Assembly: GCF_000255655.1 (NCBI RefSeq)
Contig: NZ_JH636434.1
Location: forward strand, 3,418,312 to 3,482,311
From: Schlesneria paludicola DSM 18645
Lineage (GTDB): Bacteria; Planctomycetota; Planctomycetia; Planctomycetales; Planctomycetaceae
Direction: 5' to 3'
Length of the DNA stretch: 64,000 bases
The notes under the pieces are model-generated. The model ran no database searches. It was not told where the DNA came from and was given only the letters and a program-made list of their open reading frames with translations. A program made the position numbers and the translations under genes. Shown here piece by piece: positions 36,859-47,006 of this stretch (its first letter is position 1; every line of letters starts with the position of its first letter).

Positions 36859-38298
36859 ATGCAAAAGACATCGACAATCAAAGTCGTTCTGATGGGTTTA
36901 GTCGCTCTCGGCATCGCATTCGGTGTTGGCTTGTGGATTGGTCAGACGCGCGAACGGCTGCGTGAATTCGACGAACGATCACGTACGAACACCGCCAGGT
37001 TTGAACATCGTCCCGAAAAAATGCCTGGTGTTGAATCGGTCTCAGGCGATTCAGCGCATCTTCGATTGAATCCGAAAGTGATCGAGTCGCTGAAAGTCCG
37101 AGTGGCGGCGGTCCGGCGGGCCCCGTTGACTGAACCGCTGGTGCTTACCGGGTCGCTCTTTCTGGACTCGAGCCATCTGGCGGTTGTGCATACGCGGTTT
37201 CCTGGCGAGATCGTCGAAGTGGGACAGGTTCCCGAAACCGATGCCCATGGAAACCTCGTAATGACTCAGGGGGTCCCTTCCATGCGTCAACTACGGGCGG
37301 GTGACCATGTCACGAAGGGGCAGCTCATCGCCGTCGTGTGGAGCAAAGAAATTGGCGAAACCAAAAGCGATCTCGTGGAAGCCTTGTCTCGCAAAGCAGC
37401 CACTAAAGCGACGGTGGAACGTCTCGAAGGGCTCGAAAAGGGCAGCGTTTCGGGCCAAGTCGTTCGAGAGGCACAGCAAAAATATCAGTCCGATGTGATC
37501 GCGGTCGAACGTGCCGAGCGAACCCTTCGCTCCTGGCGTGAGACTGACGAGGAAATCAAAGAAGTCTACGCGGAATCCGCGCGAATCGTCAGTGGAGTGA
37601 CATATGCGGATTCCAAGGTCCGACAAACGTGGGCGAACGTCGAAATCCGCGCTCCCTTGAGCGGCACTGTGATGGAACGCAATGGAACCGTGGGGGAAAT
37701 TATTGCAATTGGGACGGATCTGTTCACGATCGCCGATCTCAGCCGAATGGGCGTCTTGGCCAATATCTACGAAGAAGATATCCACAAGGTGGCAAACCTG
37801 CTTCCGGAGCAACGATCGTGGAGAGTTCGGCTGAAGGCGGAGCCCGAATCGATGCCCATCGAAGGCCGGTTTGAAGTCATCGGTCACGTCGTCGATCCCA
37901 GTGTGCACACGGCCGCTGTCGTCGGATGGATCGAAAACCCTGGGCATCGCCTGCGAACAGGGCAATTCATCACGGCGACAGTCGATATTCCTGGCCCCAC
38001 GGATGCCGTCGTGATCCCCAACTCCGCCGTCATTGATGAGGGCACCAAAGCCACGGTTCTGATTTCTGCCGATGCCAGCATGCGCGATGTCCGGGCACGT
38101 AACGTCAATGTGATCCGTCGTGGCCGGGATTTTGCCTTAATCCAACGAACACCGACCAATCGGCCGGACACGTCGGCGTTCGAAGCGCTGCTGGAAGGCG
38201 AACTGGTCGTCACATCGGGGAATCTGGAGCTGTATGGCTTTCTGCAAGATCGCCCCGCGGAACTCGGGTCGCGAGCTTCCGCCGAGGTTCGTCACTGA
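36859..38298 (+). CDS. RND efflux periplasmic adaptor (CzcB/CusB-like)
   Basis: A 479-residue membrane fusion protein. One N-terminal membrane anchor (about 10-27) is followed by a barrel/lipoyl/hairpin arrangement: a lipoyl half around 75-155, an alpha-helical hairpin at about 165-250, the second lipoyl half ending VEIRAPLSGTVMERNGTVGEIIAIGTDLFTIADLS (about 268-300), and a beta-barrel at about 305-400. It would link the inner-membrane pump at 38437-41943 with the outer-membrane channel at 42149-43432. The CzcB-like order suggests metal ions as substrate. No metal-binding N-terminal Met or His cluster is obvious. Confidence 0.87.
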   Translation: MQKTSTIKVVLMGLVALGIAFGVGLWIGQTRERLREFDERSRTNTARFEHRPEKMPGVESVSGDSAHLRLNPKVIESLKVRVAAVRRAPLTEPLVLTGSLFLDSSHLAVVHTRFPGEIVEVGQVPETDAHGNLVMTQGVPSMRQLRAGDHVTKGQLIAVVWSKEIGETKSDLVEALSRKAATKATVERLEGLEKGSVSGQVVREAQQKYQSDVIAVERAERTLRSWRETDEEIKEVYAESARIVSGVTYADSKVRQTWANVEIRAPLSGTVMERNGTVGEIIAIGTDLFTIADLSRMGVLANIYEEDIHKVANLLPEQRSWRVRLKAEPESMPIEGRFEVIGHVVDPSVHTAAVVGWIENPGHRLRTGQFITATVDIPGPTDAVVIPNSAVIDEGTKATVLISADASMRDVRARNVNVIRRGRDFALIQRTPTNRPDTSAFEALLEGELVVTSGNLELYGFLQDRPAELGSRASAEVRH

Positions 38299-38436
38299 TG
38301 GCGATGTCGGTCTGATCGGCAGTGCCGGTGCTAGGTGAAATAAACGTCGCGACACGTACTGAGTTTGGCGAATCGGTATTTTCTGCCGTCGGCGGGACGT
38401 TCGGTTTGAAGAGATCCTCGCAAAAGGTTGGCAGGC

Positions 38437-41400
38437 ATGATTCGTAACCTGATTCGCTGGGCGCTCGATAATCGCCTGATCGTCATCTTGCTAACGATTG
38501 CGCTGATTGGAGTCGGCGGATTTTCGCTGGTTCATCTGAATGTCGAGGCATATCCCGATCCTGCGCCCGCGATCGTCGAGGTGATCAGTCAATACCCAGG
38601 GGCCTCGGCCGAAGAGGTCGAACGCGAGGTGACGATTCCTTTGGAAATCGCGCTTGCTGGAATGCCTGGTTTGCACTCGACACGCAGCAAATCGCTGTTT
38701 GGACTATCGCATGTCCGAAACCAGTTCGAATATGGAACCGACTTCTTTCGTGCGCGACTGGAAGTCTTAAACCGAATTTACACGGCCACACTTCCACCGA
38801 GCGTGACTCCGACACTGGCGAACACGACGCCGACAGGTGAGATCTACCGTTACATTGTCAAAGGCCCCAAGGATGCGCTGGAACACGACCTTTACACATC
38901 GGCCGATCTAAAATCGATGCAGGACTGGGTCCTTGAGCGTGAATTCCGGCGCGTTCCCCGCATCGCCGATGTCGTTTCGTTTGGCGGGGCCATGAAACGA
39001 TACGAGGTTCAACCCGATCCCGAGCGACTTAAGGGGTACGGAATCTCACTGGACCAATTGCAGAAGGCGATCACCGACAGTAACTCAAACGTCGGTGGCG
39101 ATTTCGTCGTGCAAGGTCCGACCGTCCAGGCCGTGCGAGGACTGGGATTGATCGGGGGTGGACTTGATCCCACTCAAACATATCCCGCAGGGGCCGATCC
39201 GGCCGCAGTCGCGCTGCATCTGCGAAAGAACGAAGATCGTCGTCTGCGTGAGATCCGCAGCATCGTGCTCGCTGCGACCAATAATGTGCCGATTCGCCTG
39301 GGAGATGTTGTCAGCGGGGGACGCTATTCGTCGGACACTGTGACCGGTGAACGCGGCGTGGTCGTGGGGGCACATCCGTTGCAGGGCCGCGTGGCGGTCA
39401 GTCGTCCGCTTGTTGACGACGACGGTGAAGATCGGCTGGACGAGAACGGCGCCCGCATCTGGGAAGATCGCCCCGATGTCGTGCAGGGAATTGTGCTGCT
39501 GCGCAAGGGCGAGCAATCGCTTCCAGCTTTGACCGACGTGAAGGCGAAAGTCAAAGACCTGAATTCGAACTCGAGCAAGATGCTGCCTGGGACCATGATC
39601 GAAACGATCTACGACCGCACACGGCTGGTTGATCTCACGACGCATACCGTGCGAGAAAACGTCGTTCTCGGGATCGTGCTCGTTTCTTTCATCTTGCTGG
39701 TCTTTTTGAACCATTTTCAGAGTGCGATGATTGTCGCGGTGAATATTCCGCTCGCACTGCTGTTTGCCATGTCGGTGCTCTATTTTCGCGGGAAGAGCGC
39801 GAACTTGCTGTCGCTGGGGGCAGTCGACTTCGGCATTATCGTCGATTCGTCCGTGATCATGGTCGAAGCGATCTATCGTTCATTGAGTGCGGGTGAAAAA
39901 GCGGATCTCAGCCTGAAGGACCGCATTCTGTCCGCATCGGGTGATGTGGAACGTGGACTGTTTTACTCCACGATTATCATGGTCTTCGCCCTGCTACCGC
40001 TCTTTACAATGCAGGGGCCCGAAGGTCAGATCTTCGGCCCTATGGCCGATACCTACGCGTTCGCGCTCGGTGGGGCGTTGATCCTCGCCCTCACACTGTC
40101 ACCCGTGCTCTGCCGCACATTCTTCGCCAATGTGAAACCGGTCAAAGACAACCTGATCGTCCAGGCTCTCAAAGGATTCTACGGCGGGCAATTGAAACTG
40201 GCACTGCGGTTCCGCTGGATCAGCCTGGGACTTTTCCTGGTCATGTGCGCCATGACTGCCGTGATCATTCCGTTCCTGGGAGCGGAATTCATGCCAGAAC
40301 TGGAAGAAGGAAACATCTATGTCCGTGGGACGTTTCCGGTGAACGTGTCACTTGACGAAGTCTCTGACAAGGCCGCTGTGGCTCGTCGGTTGCTCCAAAA
40401 ACATCCCGAAACACTATTGATCCTGAATCAAATGGGGCGTCCCGACGATGGGACCGATCCCACCGGTTTCTATAACTGCGAGTTCTCGGTGCCGCTGAAA
40501 AATCATGACGATTGGCCACGGGTTTTTGCCAATCAAGGATGGCGCCGCTGGATCTATGGTCCCCTTCGATCAAGGTCCAAAGACGAACTTATCGAAGACA
40601 TGAACCAAGAATTGAATGCCTCGATACCAGGCGTCGATTGGAACTTCTCGCAATATATTCGCGACAACGTGATGGAAACGTTGTCCGGTGTGAAGGGCGA
40701 GAACGCCGTCAAGATCTTTGGCCCGGATCTGAACAAGCTCGAAGAAATCGCCGAACAGGTCAAAGCGACCCTGATCAACGTTCGTGGCATCGAGAATGTC
40801 GGAATCTTCCGCATCAAGGGACAGGCCAACCTCGAGTTCGCGATCGATCGCAACAAATGTGCCCTGTGGAATGTCAGCGTCGCCAATGTCCAGGATGTGC
40901 TCGCAACGGCCGTGGGCGGCAAGTCGCTGACTCAAGTCGTTGAGGGTGAGCGGAAGTTCGATGTGACCCTGCGATGGCCAGAGCGCCTGCGCTACAACGA
41001 AGAAACGATCCTGGACATTCCCGTCGAAGTCGTGGGAAATGTGCTTGCGGCCGACGAAGGCAGCGGATCAGACGGCAACTCGGGCAAGATTGACTACGCG
41101 GGTGGTCGCCGTACGAATCTCGCCGTTACAGGCAGCCGAGAAAACATGACCTATTCGAACCTGGCGCACGTGCCGCGGCGACGATTGCGCGATCTCGTGA
41201 CACCGATTGGTGCCAATGGCGAAGCCGATCCTGATGGTGCATTCGTTCGTTCTGGGGCGTCGACGATTTATCGCGAAAAGTCCAGCAGATTGATCGCCGT
41301 GAAATTCAGCGTCCGGGGCCGGGACCTTGCCGGGGCCGTTGCGGAAGCTCAGACGAAGACACAAAACTTTTTCGATTCACCGTACAGCGCGGAATGGAGC

Positions 41401-41943
41401 GGCGAATTCCAAGAAATGCAAGAGGCGGTTCACCGCCTGGTGATTGCCTCGTCGCTGGCACTGGTTCTCATCATCGTTCTGTTGTATCTCGCGCTACGTT
41501 CGCTGCTCGATGCCTTCGTTGTCCTCTCGAACGTCGTGGTGATGTCGATGGGTGGTGTCTGGGCACTGTATGCCACGGGCGAGCACTTCAATATTTCAGC
41601 CGGTGTGGGTTTCATCTCGGTTCTGGGGGTGGGGATCATGAATGGCTTATTGCTCGTCTCATGGTTCAATAAGTCCCGTTCGCATGGCGTGCCATTGCAA
41701 GAAGCATTGATTGACGGCATTGAAAAGCGAATTCGACCACTGACGATGACCGCATTGACCGCGATCTTCGGTTTGCTGCCCGCGGCCGTTTCCACGCAGA
41801 TTGGTTCAGAAACGCAACGACCACTGGCCATTGTCGTCGTGGGCGGAATGATCACGATCATGCTGATGGTGAATCTGATTCCCGTGCTCTACAGCTTCTA
41901 TGGCCATCGAGAACCGCCCGAAGGCGGCGGCGTCGGGCATTAA
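38437..41943 (+). CDS. RND metal-efflux pump, CzcA family
   Basis: A 1168-residue inner-membrane proton antiporter. It begins MIRNLIRWALDNRLIVILL and has the twelve-helix RND layout with two large periplasmic loops. Helix 4 has VDFGIIVDSSVIMVEAIYR, with the two Asp residues used for proton transfer in heavy-metal RND pumps. The start is the ATG at 38437 (AAAGG nine bases upstream); a TTG lies at 38428. It is about 100 residues longer than typical CzcA: an acidic DDDGEDRLDENG insert occurs near residue 325, and a Ser/Gly-rich insert at about 870-945. The metal is not identifiable from sequence. It is 139 bases after the adaptor gene. Confidence 0.9.
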   Translation: MIRNLIRWALDNRLIVILLTIALIGVGGFSLVHLNVEAYPDPAPAIVEVISQYPGASAEEVEREVTIPLEIALAGMPGLHSTRSKSLFGLSHVRNQFEYGTDFFRARLEVLNRIYTATLPPSVTPTLANTTPTGEIYRYIVKGPKDALEHDLYTSADLKSMQDWVLEREFRRVPRIADVVSFGGAMKRYEVQPDPERLKGYGISLDQLQKAITDSNSNVGGDFVVQGPTVQAVRGLGLIGGGLDPTQTYPAGADPAAVALHLRKNEDRRLREIRSIVLAATNNVPIRLGDVVSGGRYSSDTVTGERGVVVGAHPLQGRVAVSRPLVDDDGEDRLDENGARIWEDRPDVVQGIVLLRKGEQSLPALTDVKAKVKDLNSNSSKMLPGTMIETIYDRTRLVDLTTHTVRENVVLGIVLVSFILLVFLNHFQSAMIVAVNIPLALLFAMSVLYFRGKSANLLSLGAVDFGIIVDSSVIMVEAIYRSLSAGEKADLSLKDRILSASGDVERGLFYSTIIMVFALLPLFTMQGPEGQIFGPMADTYAFALGGALILALTLSPVLCRTFFANVKPVKDNLIVQALKGFYGGQLKLALRFRWISLGLFLVMCAMTAVIIPFLGAEFMPELEEGNIYVRGTFPVNVSLDEVSDKAAVARRLLQKHPETLLILNQMGRPDDGTDPTGFYNCEFSVPLKNHDDWPRVFANQGWRRWIYGPLRSRSKDELIEDMNQELNASIPGVDWNFSQYIRDNVMETLSGVKGENAVKIFGPDLNKLEEIAEQVKATLINVRGIENVGIFRIKGQANLEFAIDRNKCALWNVSVANVQDVLATAVGGKSLTQVVEGERKFDVTLRWPERLRYNEETILDIPVEVVGNVLAADEGSGSDGNSGKIDYAGGRRTNLAVTGSRENMTYSNLAHVPRRRLRDLVTPIGANGEADPDGAFVRSGASTIYREKSSRLIAVKFSVRGRDLAGAVAEAQTKTQNFFDSPYSAEWSGEFQEMQEAVHRLVIASSLALVLIIVLLYLALRSLLDAFVVLSNVVVMSMGGVWALYATGEHFNISAGVGFISVLGVGIMNGLLLVSWFNKSRSHGVPLQEALIDGIEKRIRPLTMTALTAIFGLLPAAVSTQIGSETQRPLAIVVVGGMITIMLMVNLIPVLYSFYGHREPPEGGGVGH

Positions 41944-42148
41944 GACTTCGTCACTTTTGACAATGCAGCCGAGTTCAACTCGGACATATATCGGGTGGCG
42001 AGTGACGGACAATTGAGACGCGGGAGACCCGGGATTTCGGCAATTCCCGCCAATCCCGGTCATCCTCAGCCTGTCTCGATCCAGGTCACGTTCCTGATCG
42101 AGGCAACAACAGAAGAGACTCAAGACGACATCGACATTCAGCCACTGA

Positions 42149-43432
42149 TCACGGGAATTGCTCAAGTTGCAGCAAACCGGCGATGTCGGCCGCGGCGTTC
42201 AAGCGGTTTTCGAGCGCCGAGATGTAATCGAGATTGGCTTCGAACACAGTCCGTTGCGTCTGTAACAGTCTCGAGATCTCGAACTGACCTCGGCCATACG
42301 CCTTTTGGACCAGTTCGAGCGTTCGCATTGCGTCGGGCAGGATTCCGTTTTCATAGTTTTCAACAGCCTGTTCGGCGACACGGAAGCGCGTCACAGAATC
42401 CGCAAGGTGCTTGGTCAGTTCTTGCTGCGACGCCAGCCGACCGGCCATCGATCGCTGCACTGCCGCATGAGCGGCCATGATATTTCCCTGGTTTCGATTC
42501 CAGAGTGGCACATCCACGTACAGTCCGACCAGCGCCTGATAGTTGGCCGTCGATTCCTGATATTGCGTACCAGCTTGGACGCTGAGGTTTTGAATCGGTT
42601 CGACTTCCGCGCGTCGCAACAACAGCACGGTCCGATTGACATCCAAATTCGCGATCTGAATCACGGGGCTCGTCGTCATCACACGCGCCAGCACTTCGTC
42701 ATCATTGAAGTCGGGAACTTTTGCCGTCAGTTGTCCATCCACTTCACCGACCATCATGACCGACACACCAATGCTGGCCGCCAATTGTCGTCGTTGGCCC
42801 AGTAGAGCAATGTCCGCTCCCTGAAGTGAGGTTTCCGCCTTGCGACGCTCGACCCGCAGCAGCAAGACGTCGGTTTCGCTGACCTGTTCTGCATCGAACA
42901 GATTCATACTGGTCTTTTCCGATTGTTTCGAGATCTCCAGCAGCTTTTGCAACAGGGTCTTGCGTCGCTGTGCGGCCAGTGTGGAAAAGAACTCCTGCCG
43001 AACGCTCGTCAAAACTTCGAATCGCTTTCGAACACTATCCCATTCTGCCTGATGGGCAGCCTCCAAAGCCGCGGCGCGATCGAGCTTCAGCTTCCCGCCA
43101 CGAACGACTTCTTGAGTCAATCCGATCGAATACACACCGGTCCGAGTCGGACCGATCACCTGTGGGTTGCCGCTATCAACACGCGGGTTGGGATACAGCC
43201 CGGCTTGTACTGCGCTGCCGTGTGCTTCTGAGATGCGGGCATTGTATTCCGTCAGGCGCGGGTGGCTGGCAAGCGCCAGAGCGACGCATTCATCCAAATC
43301 GATCCTCGCGCTGACCGCCGCAGCCTCCGAATGATCAGGGGCAGGGGGAATCGGATCGGCAGTTTCCGCCGAACTCGCCATGGAAATTAATCCCGGCAAG
43401 CCGATCAGAACGACAAGCGCAATCCAGCGCAT
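42149..43432 (-). CDS. TolC-family outer-membrane factor (CzcC-like)
   Basis: About 427 residues from the ATG at 43432, which has AAGGA nine bases upstream; an ATG at 43441 lies directly against the same site. A signal peptide (MRWIALVVLIGLPGLISMASSAETA) is followed by two repeated coiled-coil outer-membrane efflux domains with the TolC-type segments LDECVALALASHPRL and RTVFEANLDYISALENRLNAAADIAGLL. It should form the outer-membrane tunnel for the adaptor and pump encoded by the convergent genes at 36859-41943. Being convergent, it has its own promoter. Confidence 0.87.
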   Translation of the reverse strand: MRWIALVVLIGLPGLISMASSAETADPIPPAPDHSEAAAVSARIDLDECVALALASHPRLTEYNARISEAHGSAVQAGLYPNPRVDSGNPQVIGPTRTGVYSIGLTQEVVRGGKLKLDRAAALEAAHQAEWDSVRKRFEVLTSVRQEFFSTLAAQRRKTLLQKLLEISKQSEKTSMNLFDAEQVSETDVLLLRVERRKAETSLQGADIALLGQRRQLAASIGVSVMMVGEVDGQLTAKVPDFNDDEVLARVMTTSPVIQIANLDVNRTVLLLRRAEVEPIQNLSVQAGTQYQESTANYQALVGLYVDVPLWNRNQGNIMAAHAAVQRSMAGRLASQQELTKHLADSVTRFRVAEQAVENYENGILPDAMRTLELVQKAYGRGQFEISRLLQTQRTVFEANLDYISALENRLNAAADIAGLLQLEQFP

Positions 43433-43441
43433 TTGACCCAT

Positions 43442-43882
43442 TCCTTGGGAGAGAGAACTTGCAATATGCCGATCTGATCGAGACAGACCTCATGGCGCAG
43501 GTCGCCACAGCAATTGCCAAATGGACAGACCATGTCCCTCTGATTTCAATATTCACTACTGGTTTCGGACTTCATCCTGGTGATAGGTGAGTCTCGCGAA
43601 CAGCCACGAAGGAAAACGGATAACCGACAGAAGCCGCATGATCGATTCACTTGGATGGAACCAGACGATTGTGATCGGACGGTCCAATCACAATCGACTG
43701 GGGGTCGACGATGTCAGTTGCAGTTCGTCCATTCGGCAGGCTATGAAGCGTATCCTGTTTGATGACGATCCGTCTCTGGCCGGCGCTGCCATGGCAGATC
43801 ATTCCGTGATGGCACGGGCCTTCGATGACGGGTATCAATTCGTGCTTCTTGCTGGTTAGTCAATTCTTGGAGGAAGCGGGAC
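43442..43882. other. Divergent intergenic region, one doubtful short frame
   Basis: About 440 bases between the outer-membrane factor gene and the RDD/MoxR cluster. A GTG-started frame of 90 codons (43587-43859) ends 24 bases before the first RDD gene. Its sequence (ending MARAFDDGYQFVLLAG) has no recognised domain and no clear ribosome binding site, so it is only a possible leader peptide or small protein. No terminator seen. Confidence 0.35.
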
Positions 43883-44386
43883 ATGCCGCGAGTTGATGAG
43901 TTCCATGCGAATCCATTCGCCGCACCCGAATCGGACTTGCAACCGGAATTCGAATACCAAAATTCGGGGCCGGTCGAGTATGCGGGATTCTGGGCGCGAC
44001 TTGTGGCAACGATCGTCGATGGAATCATGATTCAGTGTTGTATGATCGTGCTTGCCACTGTGATTCTCGTGGTCGCGGGAATGACTTCAATCGATCAGGG
44101 TCTCGCGACTCTTATCGTACTGCTGATCGGATTCATTTGTGGCTGGTTGTACAACGCGCTGCAGGAATCGTCAGAGGGACGAGCCACTTTGGGAAAGAAG
44201 CTCATGGGACTGAAGGTTGTCGATCTGGCAGGAAGGAAGATCAACTTCGCGCGAGCGAGTGGGAGATATTTTGCGAAGACCTTTTCGGCCATCATTCTGA
44301 TGATTGGATTTCTGATTCAGCCCCTCAATGACAAGAAACAGGCATTGCATGACATGATGGCTGGAACCTTGGTGACTAAGGGCTAA
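43883..44386 (+). CDS. RDD-family membrane protein (first of two)
   Basis: A 167-residue protein with a GGAGG ribosome binding site 10-11 bases before the ATG. An N-terminal tail of about 30 residues precedes the RDD domain: the Arg/Asp pair in FWARLVATIVDGI, then three membrane segments, with the typical TLGKKLMGLKVVD loop. It opens the eight-gene cluster that runs to 51179 and its stop lies two bases before the next start. RDD proteins are small membrane proteins thought to move ions or small solutes; some act as Na+/H+ antiporters. The role here is unknown. Confidence 0.85.
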   Translation: MPRVDEFHANPFAAPESDLQPEFEYQNSGPVEYAGFWARLVATIVDGIMIQCCMIVLATVILVVAGMTSIDQGLATLIVLLIGFICGWLYNALQESSEGRATLGKKLMGLKVVDLAGRKINFARASGRYFAKTFSAIILMIGFLIQPLNDKKQALHDMMAGTLVTKG

Positions 44387-44388
44387 GC

Positions 44389-45222
44389 GTGACGGAATCA
44401 AATGTTCGCCGCCCGAAGCCACTCGACACAGTCATCATGGTGGCCACACCCGAAAACGTGGCCTTCGAGTTTCGGTTGGCGGGGCCCTTTCCGCGTTTCG
44501 TCGCGCTCTTCGTCGATCTGGCACTACTTGGTGTCACGCTCGCGATCTTTGCCGTCCTATTGGGTTTATTCGGCGACGCGGGATCTGGATTATTTCTGTT
44601 CGCGGCATTCGTCGGATGGTGGGGCTACGGCGCTTTGATGGAAACACTTCTCAATGGGCAGACCCTTGGTAAAAAGGCCCTCGGTATCCGAGTCGTGGCA
44701 GATTCGGGATTGGCGATCAACGCCGGACAGGCGCTGCTGCGGAACATCCTTCGTTATGCGGATCTACTGCCGCCGGTGTTTCCAGGCGTTGCATCCATGT
44801 TTCTAACTCGCCGATTTCAACGCTTGGGCGATCTGGCAGCAGAAACGATCGTTGTGATCGACGGAGCACGCCTGAGGCCACACCCCCCGCGAGGCGCTCA
44901 ACTCGCACGCGAATTCCGAGAACGGATTCCAACCCGGTTTCGCCCCGACAGCGCACTCGTGGATGCCCTGGCCGCTTACGTAGGCCGGCGAAACGATCTG
45001 TCGACGGCGCGGCGGCGTGAACTGGCCAACACCCTGGCCGAGCATTTCATTCGTGCCTGGAGCTTGCCACCGAATACGGATCCCGATCTGCTCCTGTGTG
45101 CCTTGTATGATCGGGCCACGATGGATCACTTCCGGCGCGACGACGACGAGCTACCCGCCTCGGGTGTTGCCGACTATCCAGGCCGAGCTGCAAGAGTCGT
45201 ATCCGCGGCGAAATCAGAATAG
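44389..45222 (+). CDS. RDD-family membrane protein (second)
   Basis: A 277-residue protein starting with GTG two bases after the previous stop. The RDD domain is at 20-155 (FPRFVALFVDLALL, then NGQTLGKKALGIRVV and RFQRLGDLAAETIVV). A cytoplasmic tail of about 110 charged residues follows, with an even run of helices (ALVDALAAYVGRR, RRRELANTLAEHFIRAW). Such tails are seen when RDD genes precede SpoIIM genes. The gene is 12 bases from the SpoIIM-family gene. Confidence 0.85.
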   Translation: MTESNVRRPKPLDTVIMVATPENVAFEFRLAGPFPRFVALFVDLALLGVTLAIFAVLLGLFGDAGSGLFLFAAFVGWWGYGALMETLLNGQTLGKKALGIRVVADSGLAINAGQALLRNILRYADLLPPVFPGVASMFLTRRFQRLGDLAAETIVVIDGARLRPHPPRGAQLAREFRERIPTRFRPDSALVDALAAYVGRRNDLSTARRRELANTLAEHFIRAWSLPPNTDPDLLLCALYDRATMDHFRRDDDELPASGVADYPGRAARVVSAAKSE

Positions 45223-45234
45223 GGACGAGCGTCA

Positions 45235-46203
45235 ATGAAGGCCGCTGAAATCATCACCGCGCGGACACCCGAATGGAAAGAACTTGAAGCGGATATCCGC
45301 TGGCTGAGCCGCGGCAGGCGCGCCCGCGATCCGATTCGCGTCGCGCAGTTCGCCAAACGATATCGGGCCGCGTGTGCCGATTTGTCACTGGCCATGTCGA
45401 TGCGATTTCCGATCAGCACGATTGAGTATCTGCATCAACTGGTGGGTAACGCTCACACGCAGCTATATCGAGCCGAAACGTTTCGCTTGAAACGTTGGGC
45501 ACGTCGATTCGTGGCGGACATTCCCGCGCGGATTCTGCGTGATCCCTGCACGTGGATTTCGTTCATCCTGTTCTGGGGACTCTTTCTAGGAGCCATGCTG
45601 GCCAGCTATGCCAGCGATGATTTCGCCAACGCCATCGCGGGCGAGCAGTCCCTCCAGGACGTCGAAATGATGTACTCGCATCCCATGGAGACAGTAGCGT
45701 TCGATAGTTCACGCGCCGGGATGACAGGCTTTTACCTCTTCAACAACGCGGGGATTGGCTTGCGCTGCTTTGCCAGTGGCATCTTCCTGGGGATTGGCAG
45801 CCTGGTAACACTCGCGTTTAACGCAGTCCTGCTGGGCACGATCTTTGGACACATGAACCGATCGGCGTCGGCTGAGAATTTCAATACCTTCGTGACGGCA
45901 CATGGTCCATTCGAACTCACGGCGGTGGTCTTGTCTGCGGCCGCCGGGCTCCGACTAGGCTGGGCCATCATTGATACCCAGGGGCAAAGCCGACGCGAGT
46001 CTCTACGCAAGGCGTCACCGGTGGCGTTGGAAGTAGCGGGGGTGGCGACAGTCCTGTTCCTGCTCGCCGCGTACATCGAAGGGTTCATCTCTCCGTCCAC
46101 ACTACCCTACGAGTACAAAGCCGCGGTGGCCATCATCAGTACGTTGGTGCTGGCCGCGTACGTCTTCGGATTGGGATTTCTGCATTCAAGGAGTCAACCT
46201 TGA
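45235..46203 (+). CDS. SpoIIM/stage II sporulation M-like membrane protein (DUF95)
   Basis: A 322-residue protein with a cytoplasmic helical N-terminus of about 100 residues and six or so membrane segments from about 105. The family motif with ANNA/FNNA is seen as TGFYLFNNAGIGLRCFASGIFLGIGS. Planctomycetes do not make spores; in non-sporing bacteria this family sits in a MoxR cluster and is presumed to help transport or envelope remodelling. Its stop overlaps the next start (TTG at 46200). Confidence 0.87.
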   Translation: MKAAEIITARTPEWKELEADIRWLSRGRRARDPIRVAQFAKRYRAACADLSLAMSMRFPISTIEYLHQLVGNAHTQLYRAETFRLKRWARRFVADIPARILRDPCTWISFILFWGLFLGAMLASYASDDFANAIAGEQSLQDVEMMYSHPMETVAFDSSRAGMTGFYLFNNAGIGLRCFASGIFLGIGSLVTLAFNAVLLGTIFGHMNRSASAENFNTFVTAHGPFELTAVVLSAAAGLRLGWAIIDTQGQSRRESLRKASPVALEVAGVATVLFLLAAYIEGFISPSTLPYEYKAAVAIISTLVLAAYVFGLGFLHSRSQP

Positions 46204-47006
46204 GGCTTGAAGACACCCAACTCGAAATCCGTCCACGTTCGATTCTGGAATGTCTGGATCTGGCCTTCCTGTTTTGCAGTCGCCATTGGCTGGGGTTGCT
46301 GCTGGCGGGTGCGGCGGGAATGATTCCTGCCGAGTTTTTCTCCTGGTGGATCGATCCATCGGACGAGTTGAACCTTTATCTTTCGTTGCTGATCGCCACG
46401 CTGCTTCAGCCTTGGGCGACCATGTTTGTGACGCTCTATCTGGGCCAGGTGATCTTCTCGCCGACACTGTCGCTACGACGGATCTTGCGCGATGCCGGGC
46501 GGGCACTTCCCGCCTATCTTGCGTTTCAACTGTTGCTCAAAGGACTTTGCCTGGCAAGCGTGATCCTTTCACCGATCGTGTTTCTCGGAATGTACTACCT
46601 GGACGAAATCATCCTGCTCGAAAAGCCACGTCTTTCACGCATTTGGAAGCGGCGAACTGCGATGAACTCCGGCATCATAGGGCGAATTTTCTCTCTCTGC
46701 CTCATCGACACCTTGATTGCCATGGGCGGAGCCCTGATCCTGGCACTGTCGTTTCGTGCCGTCACAGCGTTGTGGGAAGATCACCTGGAGACCTCCTGGT
46801 TGACGGACGATGACGAGTTCATCTGGAACTGGCTTCTGACGGACGACTGGCAGGGAATCTTGGCCTCAAACCTGATTCTCATTTTTCTGACGGTCTTTCG
46901 ATTCATGACGTATCTCGACAACCGGATTCGACGCGAGGGCTGGGATGTGGAACTGAAACTTCGTGCTCAAGCCGAACTCTATCGCGAGCGCGAGGCCACG
47001 ACATGA
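46200..47006 (+). CDS. Multi-pass membrane protein of the MoxR cluster
   Basis: A 268-residue protein starting with TTG in a 4-base overlap with the SpoIIM gene. Five or six hydrophobic segments are seen (residues 20-45, 60-85, 100-125, 155-180, 220-240). I do not recognise the family by motif; its position between SpoIIM and DUF4129 genes suggests a component of the same membrane complex. A charged cytoplasmic end (RRRIREGWDVELKLRAQAELYRERE) closes the protein. Its stop overlaps the next start (ATGA). Confidence 0.75.
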   Translation: MRLEDTQLEIRPRSILECLDLAFLFCSRHWLGLLLAGAAGMIPAEFFSWWIDPSDELNLYLSLLIATLLQPWATMFVTLYLGQVIFSPTLSLRRILRDAGRALPAYLAFQLLLKGLCLASVILSPIVFLGMYYLDEIILLEKPRLSRIWKRRTAMNSGIIGRIFSLCLIDTLIAMGGALILALSFRAVTALWEDHLETSWLTDDDEFIWNWLLTDDWQGILASNLILIFLTVFRFMTYLDNRIRREGWDVELKLRAQAELYREREATT

